From positions 21,563,568 through 21,627,567 of the forward strand of contig CM044958.1 of NCBI GenBank assembly GCA_024516035.1: a stretch of DNA of 64,000 nt, given 5' to 3'. Shown piece after piece: positions 1 to 9,659 of the stretch. Below the pieces are notes generated by a model. The model was not told the origin of the DNA. It was given only the letters and a program-made list of their open reading frames with translations, and did no database searches. Numbering within the stretch: the first letter of the stretch is position 1; each line of letters starts with the position of its first letter. Origin of the DNA: Bactericera cockerelli (Eukaryota > Arthropoda > Insecta > Hemiptera > Triozidae). The translations under genes and the position numbers were made by a program.

Positions 1-45
1 CGAGAACCGGTGCATTCAACAGTTCAACACGCCATCGACGCTGGC
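1..45 (-). mobile_element. 5S-rRNA-derived SINE, 5' end
   Basis: Read on the minus strand it starts GCCAGCGTCGATGG and continues into GAATGCACCGGTTCTCG, the 5' half of eukaryotic 5S rRNA. It is cut by the window edge. The fuller copy is at 57685-57855. Confidence 0.75.
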
Positions 46-216
46 TAACTTTAAAGCTTTAAACAGAACCGGAACTTTAACTAACGTCTAACAAAAAAAA
101 ACGACCAATGTTTGAAAATTTGAAATTTCGAACCAAAATTTATTTGTTTACAAGTATGGTTCAGAAAATGAACGCTAGAGCGCGCAACCTATGACAAAAC
201 TTTTGCCGTATTTTTC
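1..216. repeat. Left shoulder of segmental duplication, copy A
   Basis: Matches 57809-58024 base for base in register, with only rare substitutions. It is the stretch just upstream of the AQR start region in copy B. The match stops at the insertion site of the 217-8013 transposon and resumes at 9518. Bases 1-45 are the 5' end of a minus-strand 5S-derived SINE. No coding sequence is seen. Confidence 0.93.
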
Positions 217-419
217 GGTGTGCGTTCGTTCAACACAAGTTCATACAGCATAATAATCGAAATCGATTGTGCTGTGCGACCGTTATGCTGGGTGAATTTG
301 TGTTGAAAGAACATTATGTCCTGCGAAATTGTGTTGTACGAACGTTTGAAATGGTTAAAATCCATGAAACTCTTTCCATTTCCCCACCCAGAGCTCAAAA
401 GTTTCCCTTCAGAAGAGAA

Positions 420-2010
420 TAGAGAAATTTTATCTATGAAATAGGGAATTTTGCAGGGTGGAATAATGGAAAAACCTTAACTCAATTTTTATTTTTTACT
501 TTGTAACTTTCTTTTTTTGTAGTTAAGAGTAGTGTATTATTAAAATACAGTGAACTAACAATCAAAGGATTGGAAATTTATTAAAAAAAAAAATAATATC
601 AATGTAATAAGAAAAGTTTTATTTGAACGACAACAAGCATCGACAGCTGTACTCACATTACTGAAGTCCACAAGGTTGAACTATGGAAACTAGAGTGTCA
701 CCAGCCTTTGATTGAATCTATTGTAATCTATAGAAATGGGGATATGAAGAGAATAATGACTGCCACTGTGGACAGGTGCAGACAAATGAACTTCTCCTTG
801 TCTGTAATCAATTGGATGAACCCTGTACCCAACAAGATCTAACCCTGGTTACCCTGGCCAATCTAAGATATGAAAGATATGTTGTCCCGGACATGAAAAG
901 TAAAGTAAGTAATGTAATAAGCATGAATGGTTTTATGATCATCACTATTGTGAGACAGCAAGCCTGTCTAGTTAAAAGCTTGTTTATCCCAAAAAATTTC
1001 AGTTCCCTTATTTGCCACTACCATATCATTGTGCTATTTGTGCCTGTATCACTAAATCCCAATGAAAAAACAAGGCTTGTGTCATCTGACCCTCATCTTT
1101 TCTCTGGAGAGCCTCCAGATATCTGGGACTTGGGACTTAACATTATTTCCATATTCTCAAATCCACTGCAATACATGTTGCATTGATTTTTTTCCCCTCT
1201 GAGATTCTCAATATTGTTTCTTCTTTCATCATCAATAAGGAATTCAAGAATCTGGAATTATAAATCTAAAACCCTTGTAAAAATATCTATTTTTATAAAC
1301 ATCAAGTCTATTAATCAATAATGGAATAGTTGACACAACTAGAGGATGGCTGAGGCCAACCCAGGTATCCTCTTTCTGGTGTGTCAGATCATAACATGCT
1401 GAAGTGTGATATCATCCCCCCACTAACTATCAAAACACCAGCAAAGCTCCATTACCATGAGTCCTAAATTATGTAGACCAAAGCAACAAGTTATTTCTGT
1501 TTTCCCTATCATCACCATCTCTTAGTATGCCCCAAACACTGGTGACTATCATCTCCCCATAATGAACTGTCCCAAGTCTGAATAACCTTCCTGAATTCAT
1601 GCCCAGCCTCCATAAGAGCCCACGTGCATCTAGTTTTTCTTCACCGTCCCTCAACTTCTAACCACCATTACCCCAATTCAACATTAATCAAAATGGTCTG
1701 TCAATTGTCAAGCTATACCTTATGTTTCCATGATTTCCATGCTACACCAAATTAAAGTTTGCATTGGCTACCAGTCAAATTCTATCTACAAAGTATAATC
1801 TGATACAAAAACAGTATTATGTCCTCTCATGTTTAAAATTAATAAACTATGTACCTGATTTTTACAAGTGAAACCATTCCCTTATAATCGAATCTAAACT
1901 TTGCTTCTTTTCTTTTCATTTAATTTTCACTACATAACTATATTTTTTTTAGTATAAGAAGAATTCCCTGTCCTTTTTGTGTTATATTGTACTTCAATTG
2001 AATCTATAAT
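420..2010. other. Interior of transposon, no supported gene
   Basis: AT-rich sequence. An open frame at 776-1186 (136 codons) resembles nothing I recognise and its composition is not convincing. Around 1745-1870 the plus strand carries a broken match to the 'LHWLPV' region near the C-terminus of non-LTR reverse transcriptases. Nothing else is supported. Confidence 0.4.
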
Positions 2011-2014
2011 TCAA

Positions 2015-2535
2015 TTGAATTATAGATTTTACTTTGGGTTTCTCAGTTCCATCTATCATTTTCAATTCTGAGCCTATTCCTTTGTCTTCTTGTGTGAAAA
2101 ATCTTGGAATACTTTTAGATCCAGATCTTCAATGGAACTCTCAGGCTGTTCAAATTGGTAAGGAAGTGTATCAAAAGTTTCATTCCCTGAAACATTTGCA
2201 AAGGTTTTAGCCCTGCAAGACAAAACAGCTCCTATGTACTTCTCTTATATTTCCTTTGATTCAATACTGGAGCTGCTATGTCAAACATCAAAGGGAATTT
2301 ACTTCAAACATTTCAGAATGCTTGTGTTGTGTTTCAGTCATTTGATCATGTTTCAGCTAAATGAAAAAATCTTCAATGGTTACGAATTGATAAGAGATTA
2401 GAACATCTGAGATTGGGCTTACTGTGGAGAATTTTGAATGAGACTTCACCTCCATATCTTCACTCATCATTTCATACACTCTTCATTCCACAGTCATAAT
2501 ACTCGCTTCACTTATCTCTCTATTCCACCTCACAA
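2015..2535 (+). pseudogene. Non-LTR retrotransposon reverse transcriptase, 3' fragment, decayed
   Basis: The plus strand encodes the pattern seen after the RT catalytic core in Jockey/RTE/CR1-type elements: VKNLGILLDPDLQWNSQ at about 2090-2145, then KVYQKFHSLKHLQR, then a stop, then FPLIQYWSCYVKHQREF, two more stops, and WRILNETSPPYL near 2430. At least three in-frame stops and frame drift show it is dead. The upstream endonuclease and polymerase core are absent, the usual 5' truncation. The clade is not resolved. Confidence 0.75.
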
Positions 2536-2537
2536 TA

Positions 2538-2650
2538 CAGTAGAACCTTCATTATCTGGATTAATGTCTACTAGGGGTATGCCCATATGCTGGATAATCA
2601 AGGTCCTATATAAAAGTCTGGATAATTGAAAGGACCCTAAAAAACCACTC
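2538..2650 (+). mobile_element. pogo/Tigger-like MITE end
   Basis: Begins CAGTAGAACCTTCATTATCT followed by GGATTAATG, close to the terminal repeats of pogo/Tigger elements, and contains further 'CTGGATAAT' motifs. A matching right end was not located. Confidence 0.35.
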
Positions 2651-2814
2651 TATTGTATACATTATTTTTTTCCTTTCCATTATTGTTTCCATTATTTAAT
2701 TCTTATAATAATTATTTGTACTGTACATAATTATGTCTATGTATATCCAATTAAGTGTTTAATAATAATAATTATCTATCTTTTTGCTTTCAGAGACTTG
2801 CTGTGCAAATCTTT

Positions 2815-2912
2815 AAGTGACTCCCGCTGCCTCAGGACATCTGGCTTTTCTGCTGCCTCCGGCCATCCGGCTCTTCTGTTGCCTCCGGCTATCTGGCTCT
2901 TCTGCTGCCTAC
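2815..2912 (+). repeat. 26-27-bp minisatellite, about 3 copies
   Basis: Three tandem copies of a unit resembling CTGCTGCCTCCGGCCATCC followed by GGCTCTT. The units differ by a few substitutions. No coding potential is assigned. Confidence 0.75.
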
Positions 2913-3167
2913 CTGTATTATTATTCATTTATTCATTTACACCCTGATTAAGATTGTCTAGGCAACCATGTTTCATGTTAACCCACTTCTAAACAATGTA
3001 AACTTAATTATTACAATAAAAGAAAAAGAAAAAAAAAATTGAAATTCTGATGTTCTCTATTTCCCAGACAAAACAAACAGCCACCACCTAAAGCTTGTAA
3101 AAATACAGTTGCATTTTTGTATTCAACGTTTCATAGGTGGAGAAAATAACCTGGTTCCCAATTAATT

Positions 3168-3236
3168 AGACTGTAAAATTGACATTATCAGTGACACTTC
3201 ATTCGTCTGTCACTGTTAATGTCAATTTTACAGTTA
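3168..3236. repeat. Short hairpin
   Basis: CTGTAAAATTGACATTA...TAATGTCAATTTTACAG form arms of about 28 bases with few mismatches around a ~10-base loop. It is probably a tiny MITE relic. Confidence 0.6.
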
Positions 3237-3267
3237 CCAGAGCAGCCAGAAAGATAAAATGGCCAAG

Positions 3268-3464
3268 CAGTGGTTCTTAACATTTTTAGCATCGCGGCAC
3301 ACTTAGCATGAATAAATCAAAGATATTGGACTTAGCCGCAGACAAAATTTTGAAGATGTCTATAAAAAGAAAGAGATTTTGTATTGAACCCAACTAATTA
3401 TGAGGGCTTTTTCTTATCTTCAGAAATTTTATAGCACATCAGCATTATAGGATGGGAATCACTG
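3268..3464. mobile_element. hAT-like MITE (about 200 bp)
   Basis: The left end CAGTGGTTCTTAACAT and the imperfect right end GGGAATCACTG are typical of short hAT derivatives. No clear 8-bp target duplication is visible, so the call rests on the termini alone. Confidence 0.4.
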
Positions 3465-3480
3465 CTTAATACTTTATTAA

Positions 3481-3610
3481 GTAGTCACTGTGACCGAGTG
3501 GAGTAGGCTAGCAAGCAGGGTGACCTGGGTTCGATTCCCGGCAGCGCAGAAATTTTCTGCTTGGATGTCTGGGGTCCACTCATACCTCATGAGGAATAAG
3601 CGACCTCACT
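3481..3610 (+). mobile_element. tRNA-derived SINE, family T1
   Basis: Starts GTAGTCACTGTGACCGAGTG (A-box-like) followed by GGGTTCGATTCCCGG (B box), then the family body GGGGTCCACTCATACCTCAT. The same body occurs in the copies at 5650, 7102, 7480, 32477, 37140 and 41300. Confidence 0.8.
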
Positions 3611-3750
3611 AGAGACGAGGTTCTGTTTTAACTTGGGTACTGGACGATTTGGCTTTCGTTTGTCTGTCTGTTAAGCGATAGCACCCGACCGGATTCTTCA
3701 AAATTGTTATTAGTATGTTACATGTTCATTGGGGTCTTAGAATTTTACCT
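3610..3750 (-). repeat. Relic of the 'GTCCAGTATGCAAG' repeat
   Basis: On the minus strand it carries TAGGTAAAATTCTAAGACCC, CAGACAGACAAACGAAAGCC and a GTCCAGTA motif, matching units of the tandem array at 11314-12835. Confidence 0.6.
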
Positions 3751-4185
3751 ATTGTTTTTAGGCCGGCTAGGAAAGAACACTCGACCGCAGCGCAGGCTCC
3801 TACCTAGTAGAGGCAGACCTCAACTCAACCAGGATAAGTCTATCCTGCTTGGTAGAATACCTCGATACTGGGCAAGCTAAAGACGACTCTAGACGGGAAC
3901 CTCAATTATCCATCACTATACTTCCATTCGTCACACCAGAAAGCCTTAAGTCTGGACGGCAGTCCACAACTTCGGCTATGCCTTTGATGACTTTTTGCAA
4001 TAGTGTGATCGGTTGAGGGGGAGGGGGGTCGACAAGAGTCAGATTTTGCCCATCTGTTACCGTTTCGGCTGTAGAAACATTTTACGCCTGAACCTTCGAC
4101 TCTCACCCGAAATACGGGGAAATGTCACTCGAGTTGACATTACTTACTTGTAAATTAGGGACGGGTTCTAAAAAGTTCGAGATAT

Positions 4186-5500
4186 ACAGAGTGTCCCACC
4201 AAAGTTGGACACCTCAAATTACCCGGCCCATGAAAGAGTTTTTGAAAAATAAAAAATTCAAGGGTACATGTTTTAATCATGCGGTTTCAGTCATGAATTT
4301 TTTTATACAGGAAGGTTCATAAGTCAGAAATTGAGGTGTCAACTTTCGATTTAATGAATCGACCTGAATTTTGTTTGTGTAATGAAAACACGCATTTTCA
4401 ATTTGCAGCAAGAATTTTCATACAGGGTGGTTCATAAGTAAAATAATTACTTGTTTTTTTTTAATTTTTTATTACGAATTAAGAATCTCCGCCCAATTTT
4501 TCGTTAGTCATATCAAAAAACAAACCTACAGGGTGAGACATAATTTTTTTGCAACACACTGTTTGTGGGCATCAGTAAAAGAGTCGTAGAATTGAACAGA
4601 AATACTTAAAATGCAAGCAAAACTTCGGTTTTTTTAAATTAAAAAGTTATGGTGTTTAAACTAATATTGTCGCATGGACCAACCTGTAGAAGTGTAGATA
4701 TTCTCTTAAACTATCTTGTGAGTACTCGAAGTTGTATAGAATTCAACGAAGACTTTGAATCGGGGGAAAAAACAAGTAAAAAACGCCATTTTTTTAAGCC
4801 ATTTTCAATTTGGTGTCCACACTGAATGATTTTAAAACTTGAAATGAAAAATAGGTAGGTGTAAGCACAAAATTGAAAATGGATTTTTAATTTTAAGTCT
4901 CTTTGACTACCCATAGAAAGGGTGTTGCAAAAAAATTATGTCTCACCCTGTACAACACTTTAGTTTTGTTTTTCGATATGATCAACCAAAATTGTGTAAA
5001 ATTAGGCGAAGATTCTTAATCCGCAATTTTTAAAAAAAAAAACTCGGTTTTAAAAATAACTCGGTTTTAAAAAAAATCAAGTCATTATTTCACTTATGAA
5101 CCACCCTGTATAAAAAAATTGCTACCAATTGAAGGTGCGTGTTTTCATTACACAAACACTTTCTATTCTTGTTATCGAAAAAATTAAACGAAATCGAATT
5201 TTTCGAGATTTAGAAGAAGAAAAAATTGGTCAAAAAAACCCACCCTGTATGTAATATTTTAGTTTGAAAAAGTACTCAGAAACCATTTAGAAGTTAAATT
5301 ATCAAATAAAATTCATGTCGATTCATTTAAAAATCGAAAGTTGACACCTCAATTTCTGACTTTTGAACCTCCCTGTATAAAAAAATTCATGACTGAAACC
5401 GCATAATTAGGACATGCACGTACCTTTGATTTTTTTATTTTACAAAAAATCTTTCAGGAGCCGAGTAATTTGAGGTGTCCAACTTTGGTGGGACACTTTT
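4186..5500. mobile_element. Foldback MITE with ~330-500-bp arms
   Basis: Left arm begins GAGTGTCCCACCAAAGTTGG and right arm ends CCAACTTTGGTGGGACACTT. The arms stay complementary over several hundred bases, including the block with GAGGTGTCAACTTTCGAT. The centre (4529-4950) is a second inserted MITE. Each arm also contains 'ACAGGGTGGTTCATAAGT'-type sequence. The RNA would form a very long hairpin. It is flanked by TA-rich sequence and is probably a Tc1/mariner derivative. Confidence 0.85.
4529..4950. mobile_element. mariner-like MITE nested in the foldback element
   Basis: Perfect termini CAGGGTGAGACATAATTTTT and its complement, flanked on both sides by TA, the Tc1/mariner target. The inner part includes a motif (AGTACTCGAAGTTGTATAG) that recurs at 24012, so the family is dispersed. 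No open frame of note. Confidence 0.88.
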
Positions 5501-5649
5501 CATATACATAATATCTATTTATAAAATGCTTGAAGGTAACCTCTGTCATTTTTTTACTTTCCTTATCTTATAATAATAATTTAAATACATGTGTAATAAA
5601 AGAGCAGAATTAAAGGACTGTTCCGTATCCGGTATAATCCTTATCTGCT

Positions 5650-5836
5650 TATAATTTCGCCACTCTACGCTGCTCATATTAAAGTAGCTACTCATGTTTC
5701 CTCACGAGGTATGAGTGGACCCCGGACATGCAAGTACAGACCCGAAAAAATCCTGCCGTGCTGGGGATCGAACCCAGGTCACCGTGCACGCTGCAAGCAA
5801 GCCAAGAGCGGTAACCCACTGGGCAACCGTGACTAC
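5650..5836 (-). mobile_element. tRNA-derived SINE, family T1
   Basis: Minus-strand copy: a B-box complement GGGGATCGAACCCAGGTCAC and the A-box end CCGTGACTA at the right, with the family body (CCTCACGAGGTATGAGTGGA) to the left. Confidence 0.82.
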
Positions 5837-7005
5837 CCTTATCTTATAGAAAGGAAAGTAAGGGAATCACCCAAAATTTTCGATAGGTAGTCAGTTTTAA
5901 GTGCCAAAATACTTTTTAGTGCCCTCAGAGACAAAATCCAAGGTTTCAGACGTGTATCTATCCGTCCGTCTGAATAAAATATCTCAAAAACGGTAGGTAT
6001 AGGATAGACTTCCTTTAGGAAGACTAGGAAGAGGATGTCCAGTAACCCTAGCGTCGAGGGTACGTTGAATAAACCAGTTCTCGTTTTGTCTCTAAAGTTA
6101 AGCAACGTGCAGCGAGGTTAGGACATGGGTGAGTGACCATTCAATTTAGAACCCTCCTGATATTGGCTATTCCCGACCTCACTGAAGCTGGGTGAAGTTA
6201 ATTTGCATTGCTGGTTTGTGAATTTCGAGCGAATGGAGGGTGAACCCCCGTGTGATATGACCATGCAGCTGAAAGCCATATTAAACTCAATAAAAAAAAA
6301 AAAAAACACTGCCAATTATGGACACAATACTTCCTCGTGATTGTTTCACATTGTTAACACGTGCCAATTTTGAGATTTTATACAAAATTAATTGTATCTC
6401 CAAAACGACTGAACCGATTTTCTTCAAATTTGATTTATATGGTAGAAAACCGTTTTTTCTACATTCTAGATTCCACAAAAAATTCTGTATCGGCAAGTCG
6501 TAGTCCTTATTTTTTGACTTTTTTGTCCGAAATTTCGGATTTTCTTATACAGTGGAGTCAAATTATAATTAATTTAAAAATAAATATAAATAACTTAAGT
6601 AAAATATCTTACAAAATTTCATCAAAATCGGGTGTATCATTCACGAGATATAAGCGTTTAAGTAAAAAGTTAGTGGTCAGGCGCATGGTCTCTTTCACCC
6701 AGAACCGCTAGTATGAATTCAATGAATTGAAAATGGGACCATCTACAGAATGTCTCCTAGATATGTGCAAAATTTCAACAAAATCGGTCGAGTAGTTTCT
6801 GAGATTTGCGCGTTACAAGGAATCGTTTTAACAGACCGACGGATCGACAGACCGACAGACGGACACAAAACCAAATTTACTCAGTAGGTTATGAAACGTC
6901 CAGAAATATGAAAAAAATTGAAATCGGAGCAAAAAAATATTTTTTTTTACAAAAACGAACACAATACTTCCGATTTCTAATATTAGAAATTTCTCGGAAG
7001 TAAAA
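5836..7005. repeat. Palindrome-capped interspersed repeat, second family, interrupted by a SINE
   Basis: The left end has CTTATCTTATAGAAAGGAAA and the right end has ACTTCCGATTTCTAATATTA followed by GAAATTTCTCGGAAGTA. This recalls the inverted caps of the 9660 family but with different sequence. Internal phrases such as CGAAAATTTTGG, 'ATATCTCAAAAACGGTAGG' and 'GACAGACCGACAGACGG' are shared in style. A 5S-derived SINE sits inside at 6050-6306. Boundaries are approximate. Confidence 0.5.
6050..6306 (+). mobile_element. 5S-rRNA-derived SINE with poly-A tail
   Basis: Contains AAGTTAAGCAACGTGCAGCG and GGGTGAGTGACCATTC, equivalent to the 5S internal promoter region, then the family tail (GCTGGGTGAAGTTAATTTGC, CCCCCGTGTGATATGACCAT) ending in about 14 A. 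Confidence 0.85.
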
Positions 7006-7440
7006 AAGATCCTGAAATTAAGCAATGAAGTTAAAAAATAAAACTCGGATAAGTCACCATTCGAATTCAAATGCTCGTGTTCCTGACTATTCCCGCCCCA
7101 CAGTAGTCACCGTGGCCGAGTGAGTTAGCGCTAGTCATTGCACGCACGGTGATCTGGGTTCAATCCCCAGCGGAGCAGGATTTTAGCTGCTTTAATGTTA
7201 GCAGCGACCAGTGGCGGGATTATAGGCAAAAATAAGATATTGGGTTATTAAAGATATGGAAAAGTCCTATAATTCTGAGCTACCCACTAAAATTGTGATA
7301 TAATAACACAAAGAAACACATTATTATTATTCCCGCCCCACTCAGGCTGGGTGAGGTTTATTTGAATAGATGTTTGTGAATACCCCTTTATAAGTGCCGC
7401 ACGCGACAGAAATGAATAATATTAATTTTATTTATTTTTA
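7005..7440 (+). mobile_element. 5S-rRNA-derived SINE split by a tRNA-SINE insertion
   Basis: The 5S part (GAAATTAAGCAATGAAG, GGATAAGTCACCATTCGAA) runs to 7101 and the tail resumes at 7342 with TCAGGCTGGGTGAGG. The interruption is the T1 SINE at 7102-7328 flanked by a 13-bp duplication. Confidence 0.8.
7102..7328 (+). mobile_element. tRNA-derived SINE, family T1, with 13-bp TSD
   Basis: A-box-like GTGGCCGAGTGAGTTAGCG and B box GGTTCAATCCCC followed by the family body and an ATT-rich tail. Flanked by ATTCCCGCCCCAC on both sides (7089-7101 and 7329-7341), which is the target duplication left by LINE machinery in an older 5S SINE. Confidence 0.93.
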
Positions 7441-7479
7441 CTGGGGTTTAATGTCTATAATTTTGGGGTTCCATATCTT

Positions 7480-7627
7480 TAAGGTCGTTTCTCACATTAA
7501 AAAAGCTACTCATTTTTCCTTACGATGTATGACTGTATGAGTGGAAAAAATCCTGTCCTGCGGTGATCGAACTCAGGTCAACGTACGTGCAAGTCTAGTG
7601 CGTTACCCACTCGGCCACGGTGACTAA
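7480..7627 (-). mobile_element. tRNA-derived SINE, family T1
   Basis: Minus-strand copy with B-box complement GGTGATCGAACTCAGGTCA and A-box end CTCGGCCACGGTGACTA. Diverged in the body. Confidence 0.8.
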
Positions 7628-8204
7628 TGTATCCATCTCGATTTTGTCTTTTAAATTACCCTTAAAATTAGTTAAATAATTAATAAAATAAACATGTTCC
7701 AGGTCTTATTAAGCTTTTGCGATATTTACTTTTAAAGGATTTTTTAAAAATATCGTGGGATATTTTACTAGAGATTTGGGAAAAATCCCGTGTGCCTACT
7801 TCCCCTACATCCATAGTCTATACAATGAAGTTTTTTTGGATTAATCGGTTATGCTGTGCGTTCATTATGTTGTACGAAATTGTGCTGTGTAACCGTTGTG
7901 TTGAATGTGATTGTGTTGTACGAACACGATTTTTCAAATTTGAATTCGATTATCGATATTTTATGCTGAAAGACCATTATGCTGTGCGAACTTGTGTTGT
8001 ATGACGCCGCACCTATTTTTCTTGGCAGTGGCTATTCATCCAAAGAAATCGCAAAAAATGTCCACCAGAGCGCGTCTGCGTAATACAATTACAATCACGC
8101 GTAGCGGGATTTTTCAAAAATTTACTTTAATTCCCATATTTTTCTCATAAGCTCAGCTCAGCTCACTAGACTTTGATTATTCTTTAGCCGATTCAATATC
8201 TAAT

Positions 8205-8443
8205 TCCATTGAAAACAGTCTTTTGAAGACTACTCTATTCTACTTTTCCAATTCATTTAAAACAGTCTTTTTAAAGACTACTCTATTCTACTTTTCCAAT
8301 TCATTTAAAACAGTCTTTTTAAAGACTACTCTATTCTACTTTTCCAATTCCATTTAAAACAGTCTTTTGAAGACTACTCTATTCTACTTTTCCAATTCAT
8401 TTAAAACAGTCTTTTTAAAGACTACTCTATTCTACTTTTCCAA
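8205..8443. repeat. 48-bp minisatellite, about 5 copies
   Basis: Unit CTTTTCCAATTCATTTAAAA + CAGTCTTTTTAAAGACTACT + CTATTCTA. Each unit carries the small stem AGTCTTT/AAAGACT. Copies differ at one or two positions (TTTTTAAAG or TTTTGAAG). Confidence 0.92.
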
Positions 8444-9076
8444 TATTATTATAATTAATTTCAGTCATAAGTTAATAACATTGACATAATTTAGACAAAA
8501 TATTTGTCCTAGACAGGAATCAAATCAGTGACCTAGTGCTTCAAAGGTAGGTGCGCTAGCATCTAGCTAACACATGTAAAATTTCATCAGTATTTTTTGA
8601 ACACATTACATCAGTATTACCGTCATTACGTCTTGCAAGTAACATTACAAAATAAATTCTAAATTCTCTGTATTAACACACATCTTAAGACATGAAAGTA
8701 GCCTTTGGAGCATGCTGCAAAGACGTTTCTACAATAAATTAATACTTTCATTAGGTACCAAGAAAGAACACTGCATGAACAATAAATTTGCTCAACTCTT
8801 CAAGTTTGCCTTGTGGCCATAGACATGGACCTGGAAGATGGAATGTTGGAGTGAATAAAACTTGTTCATGTGTTCTTCTTGGACATAGAAACACTGATGG
8901 TGTAAGGTGCCTAATAAAGCTTATATCTAGCTCTATGATTATTATTATTATAACTAATTTCAGTATTTCAGCCATAAGTTCATAACGATTTAGCTTATTG
9001 TGCATCTAATTATGTCATCATTAGCACATGGACTTGATATCCTAAGTTCATTCGACAGAATTAACAATTTATTATC

Positions 9077-9333
9077 TTTTTTTTTTTTAAGTGGGGTTTA
9101 ACGTCGCTTTCAACTGCCATGGTCATATCACGACGGGGGTTTTACCCTCCATTCGCAGGAAACTCACAAACCTGCTACTCACATTGACCTCACCCAGCCT
9201 GAGTGGGGCCGGGAAAAGCCAGCGTCACGAGAATTTGAATGGTCACCCATCCAAGTCTTAACCTCGCTGGATGTCGCTTAACTTCGGTGTTCTGAAGGGA
9301 ACCGGTGTATTCAACATGCCATCGACGCTGGCT
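9077..9333 (-). mobile_element. Full-length 5S-rRNA-derived SINE with 13-bp TSD
   Basis: On the minus strand it starts GCCAGCGTCGATGGCATGTT and proceeds through the 5S-like block (CCGAAGTTAAGCGACATCCA, GGATGGGTGACCATTC), then the family tail (CCACTCAGGCTGGGTGAGG, CCCCCGTCGTGATATGACCA) and a poly-A. It is bracketed by ATTTATTATCTTT at 9067-9079 and 9334-9346. This copy defines the family's true ends. Confidence 0.93.
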
Positions 9334-9659
9334 ATTTATTATCTTTAATTCATAACATTGACATCTTTAATTCTAAATTATTTTCAAATCTTGGCGCTGA
9401 TAACTCAATTACTACTGATAGTTTTGAAAAATCCCGCCTCGCGTGACTGCAATCGTACTACGCAGACGCGCTCTGGTGGACATTTTTTGCGATTGCTTTG
9501 GATGAATAGCCACTGCCATTTTTCTTTCTAACCAAAGTTAAAACGAAACGGGAATAAAATGAACCAAACTGGAAGCAAGTCATTTTTCTTTTGGAAGAGG
9601 AAAAATTTCCACTTCAAAAGTTAACCAAAGTGGAAGTAGAAAATTCTTGCTTCCAGTTT

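Larger units (their letters stand above)
217..8013. mobile_element. Large TIR DNA transposon (7.8 kb, 8-bp TSD), probably hAT-like, no transposase seen
   Basis: It is flanked by the direct repeat TATTTTTC (209-216 and 8014-8021). The ends are inverted repeats: left begins GGTGTGCGTTCGTTCAACAC and right (reversed) begins GGTGCGGCGTCATACAACAC, about 30 of 38 bases matching. Both subterminal regions are full of short motifs such as GTTGTACGAA and GCTGTGCGAA, as expected for transposase binding sites. Copy B at 58017-58024 has the intact empty site. The interior is a patchwork of younger elements (SINEs, foldback MITEs, LINE debris), so the element is old or non-autonomous. An 8-bp duplication fits hAT or P superfamilies; the superfamily is inferred. 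Confidence 0.85.
8024..9517. mobile_element. Non-autonomous Mutator-like transposon (1.49 kb, 9-bp TSD)
   Basis: Terminal inverted repeats of about 93 bases start GGCAGTGGCTATTCATCCAA and are about 92% identical. The 9-bp duplication ATTTTTCTT occurs at 8015-8023 and 9518-9526, and copy B shows one copy only. Long TIRs plus 9 bp fit Mutator-like elements. The interior holds a 48-bp minisatellite and an inserted 5S SINE; no transposase is seen. The right-hand TSD of the 7.8-kb element overlaps this element's left TSD, so the larger one landed second. Confidence 0.9.

Noticed and set aside
776..1186. 136-codon open frame inside the 7.8-kb transposon
   Set aside because: No motif recognised, no transposase-like residues, composition like the flanks; left unannotated as a gene.
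7102..7180. Possible tRNA genes at this and other loci with good A and B boxes
   Set aside because: Sequences do not close an acceptor stem, are followed by shared SINE bodies, and some have target duplications. They are tRNA-derived SINEs.
9077..9333. Possible genuine 5S rRNA gene
   Set aside because: The 3' third of 5S is replaced by an unrelated tail with poly-A, and the copy has a TSD, so it is a retroposed SINE.
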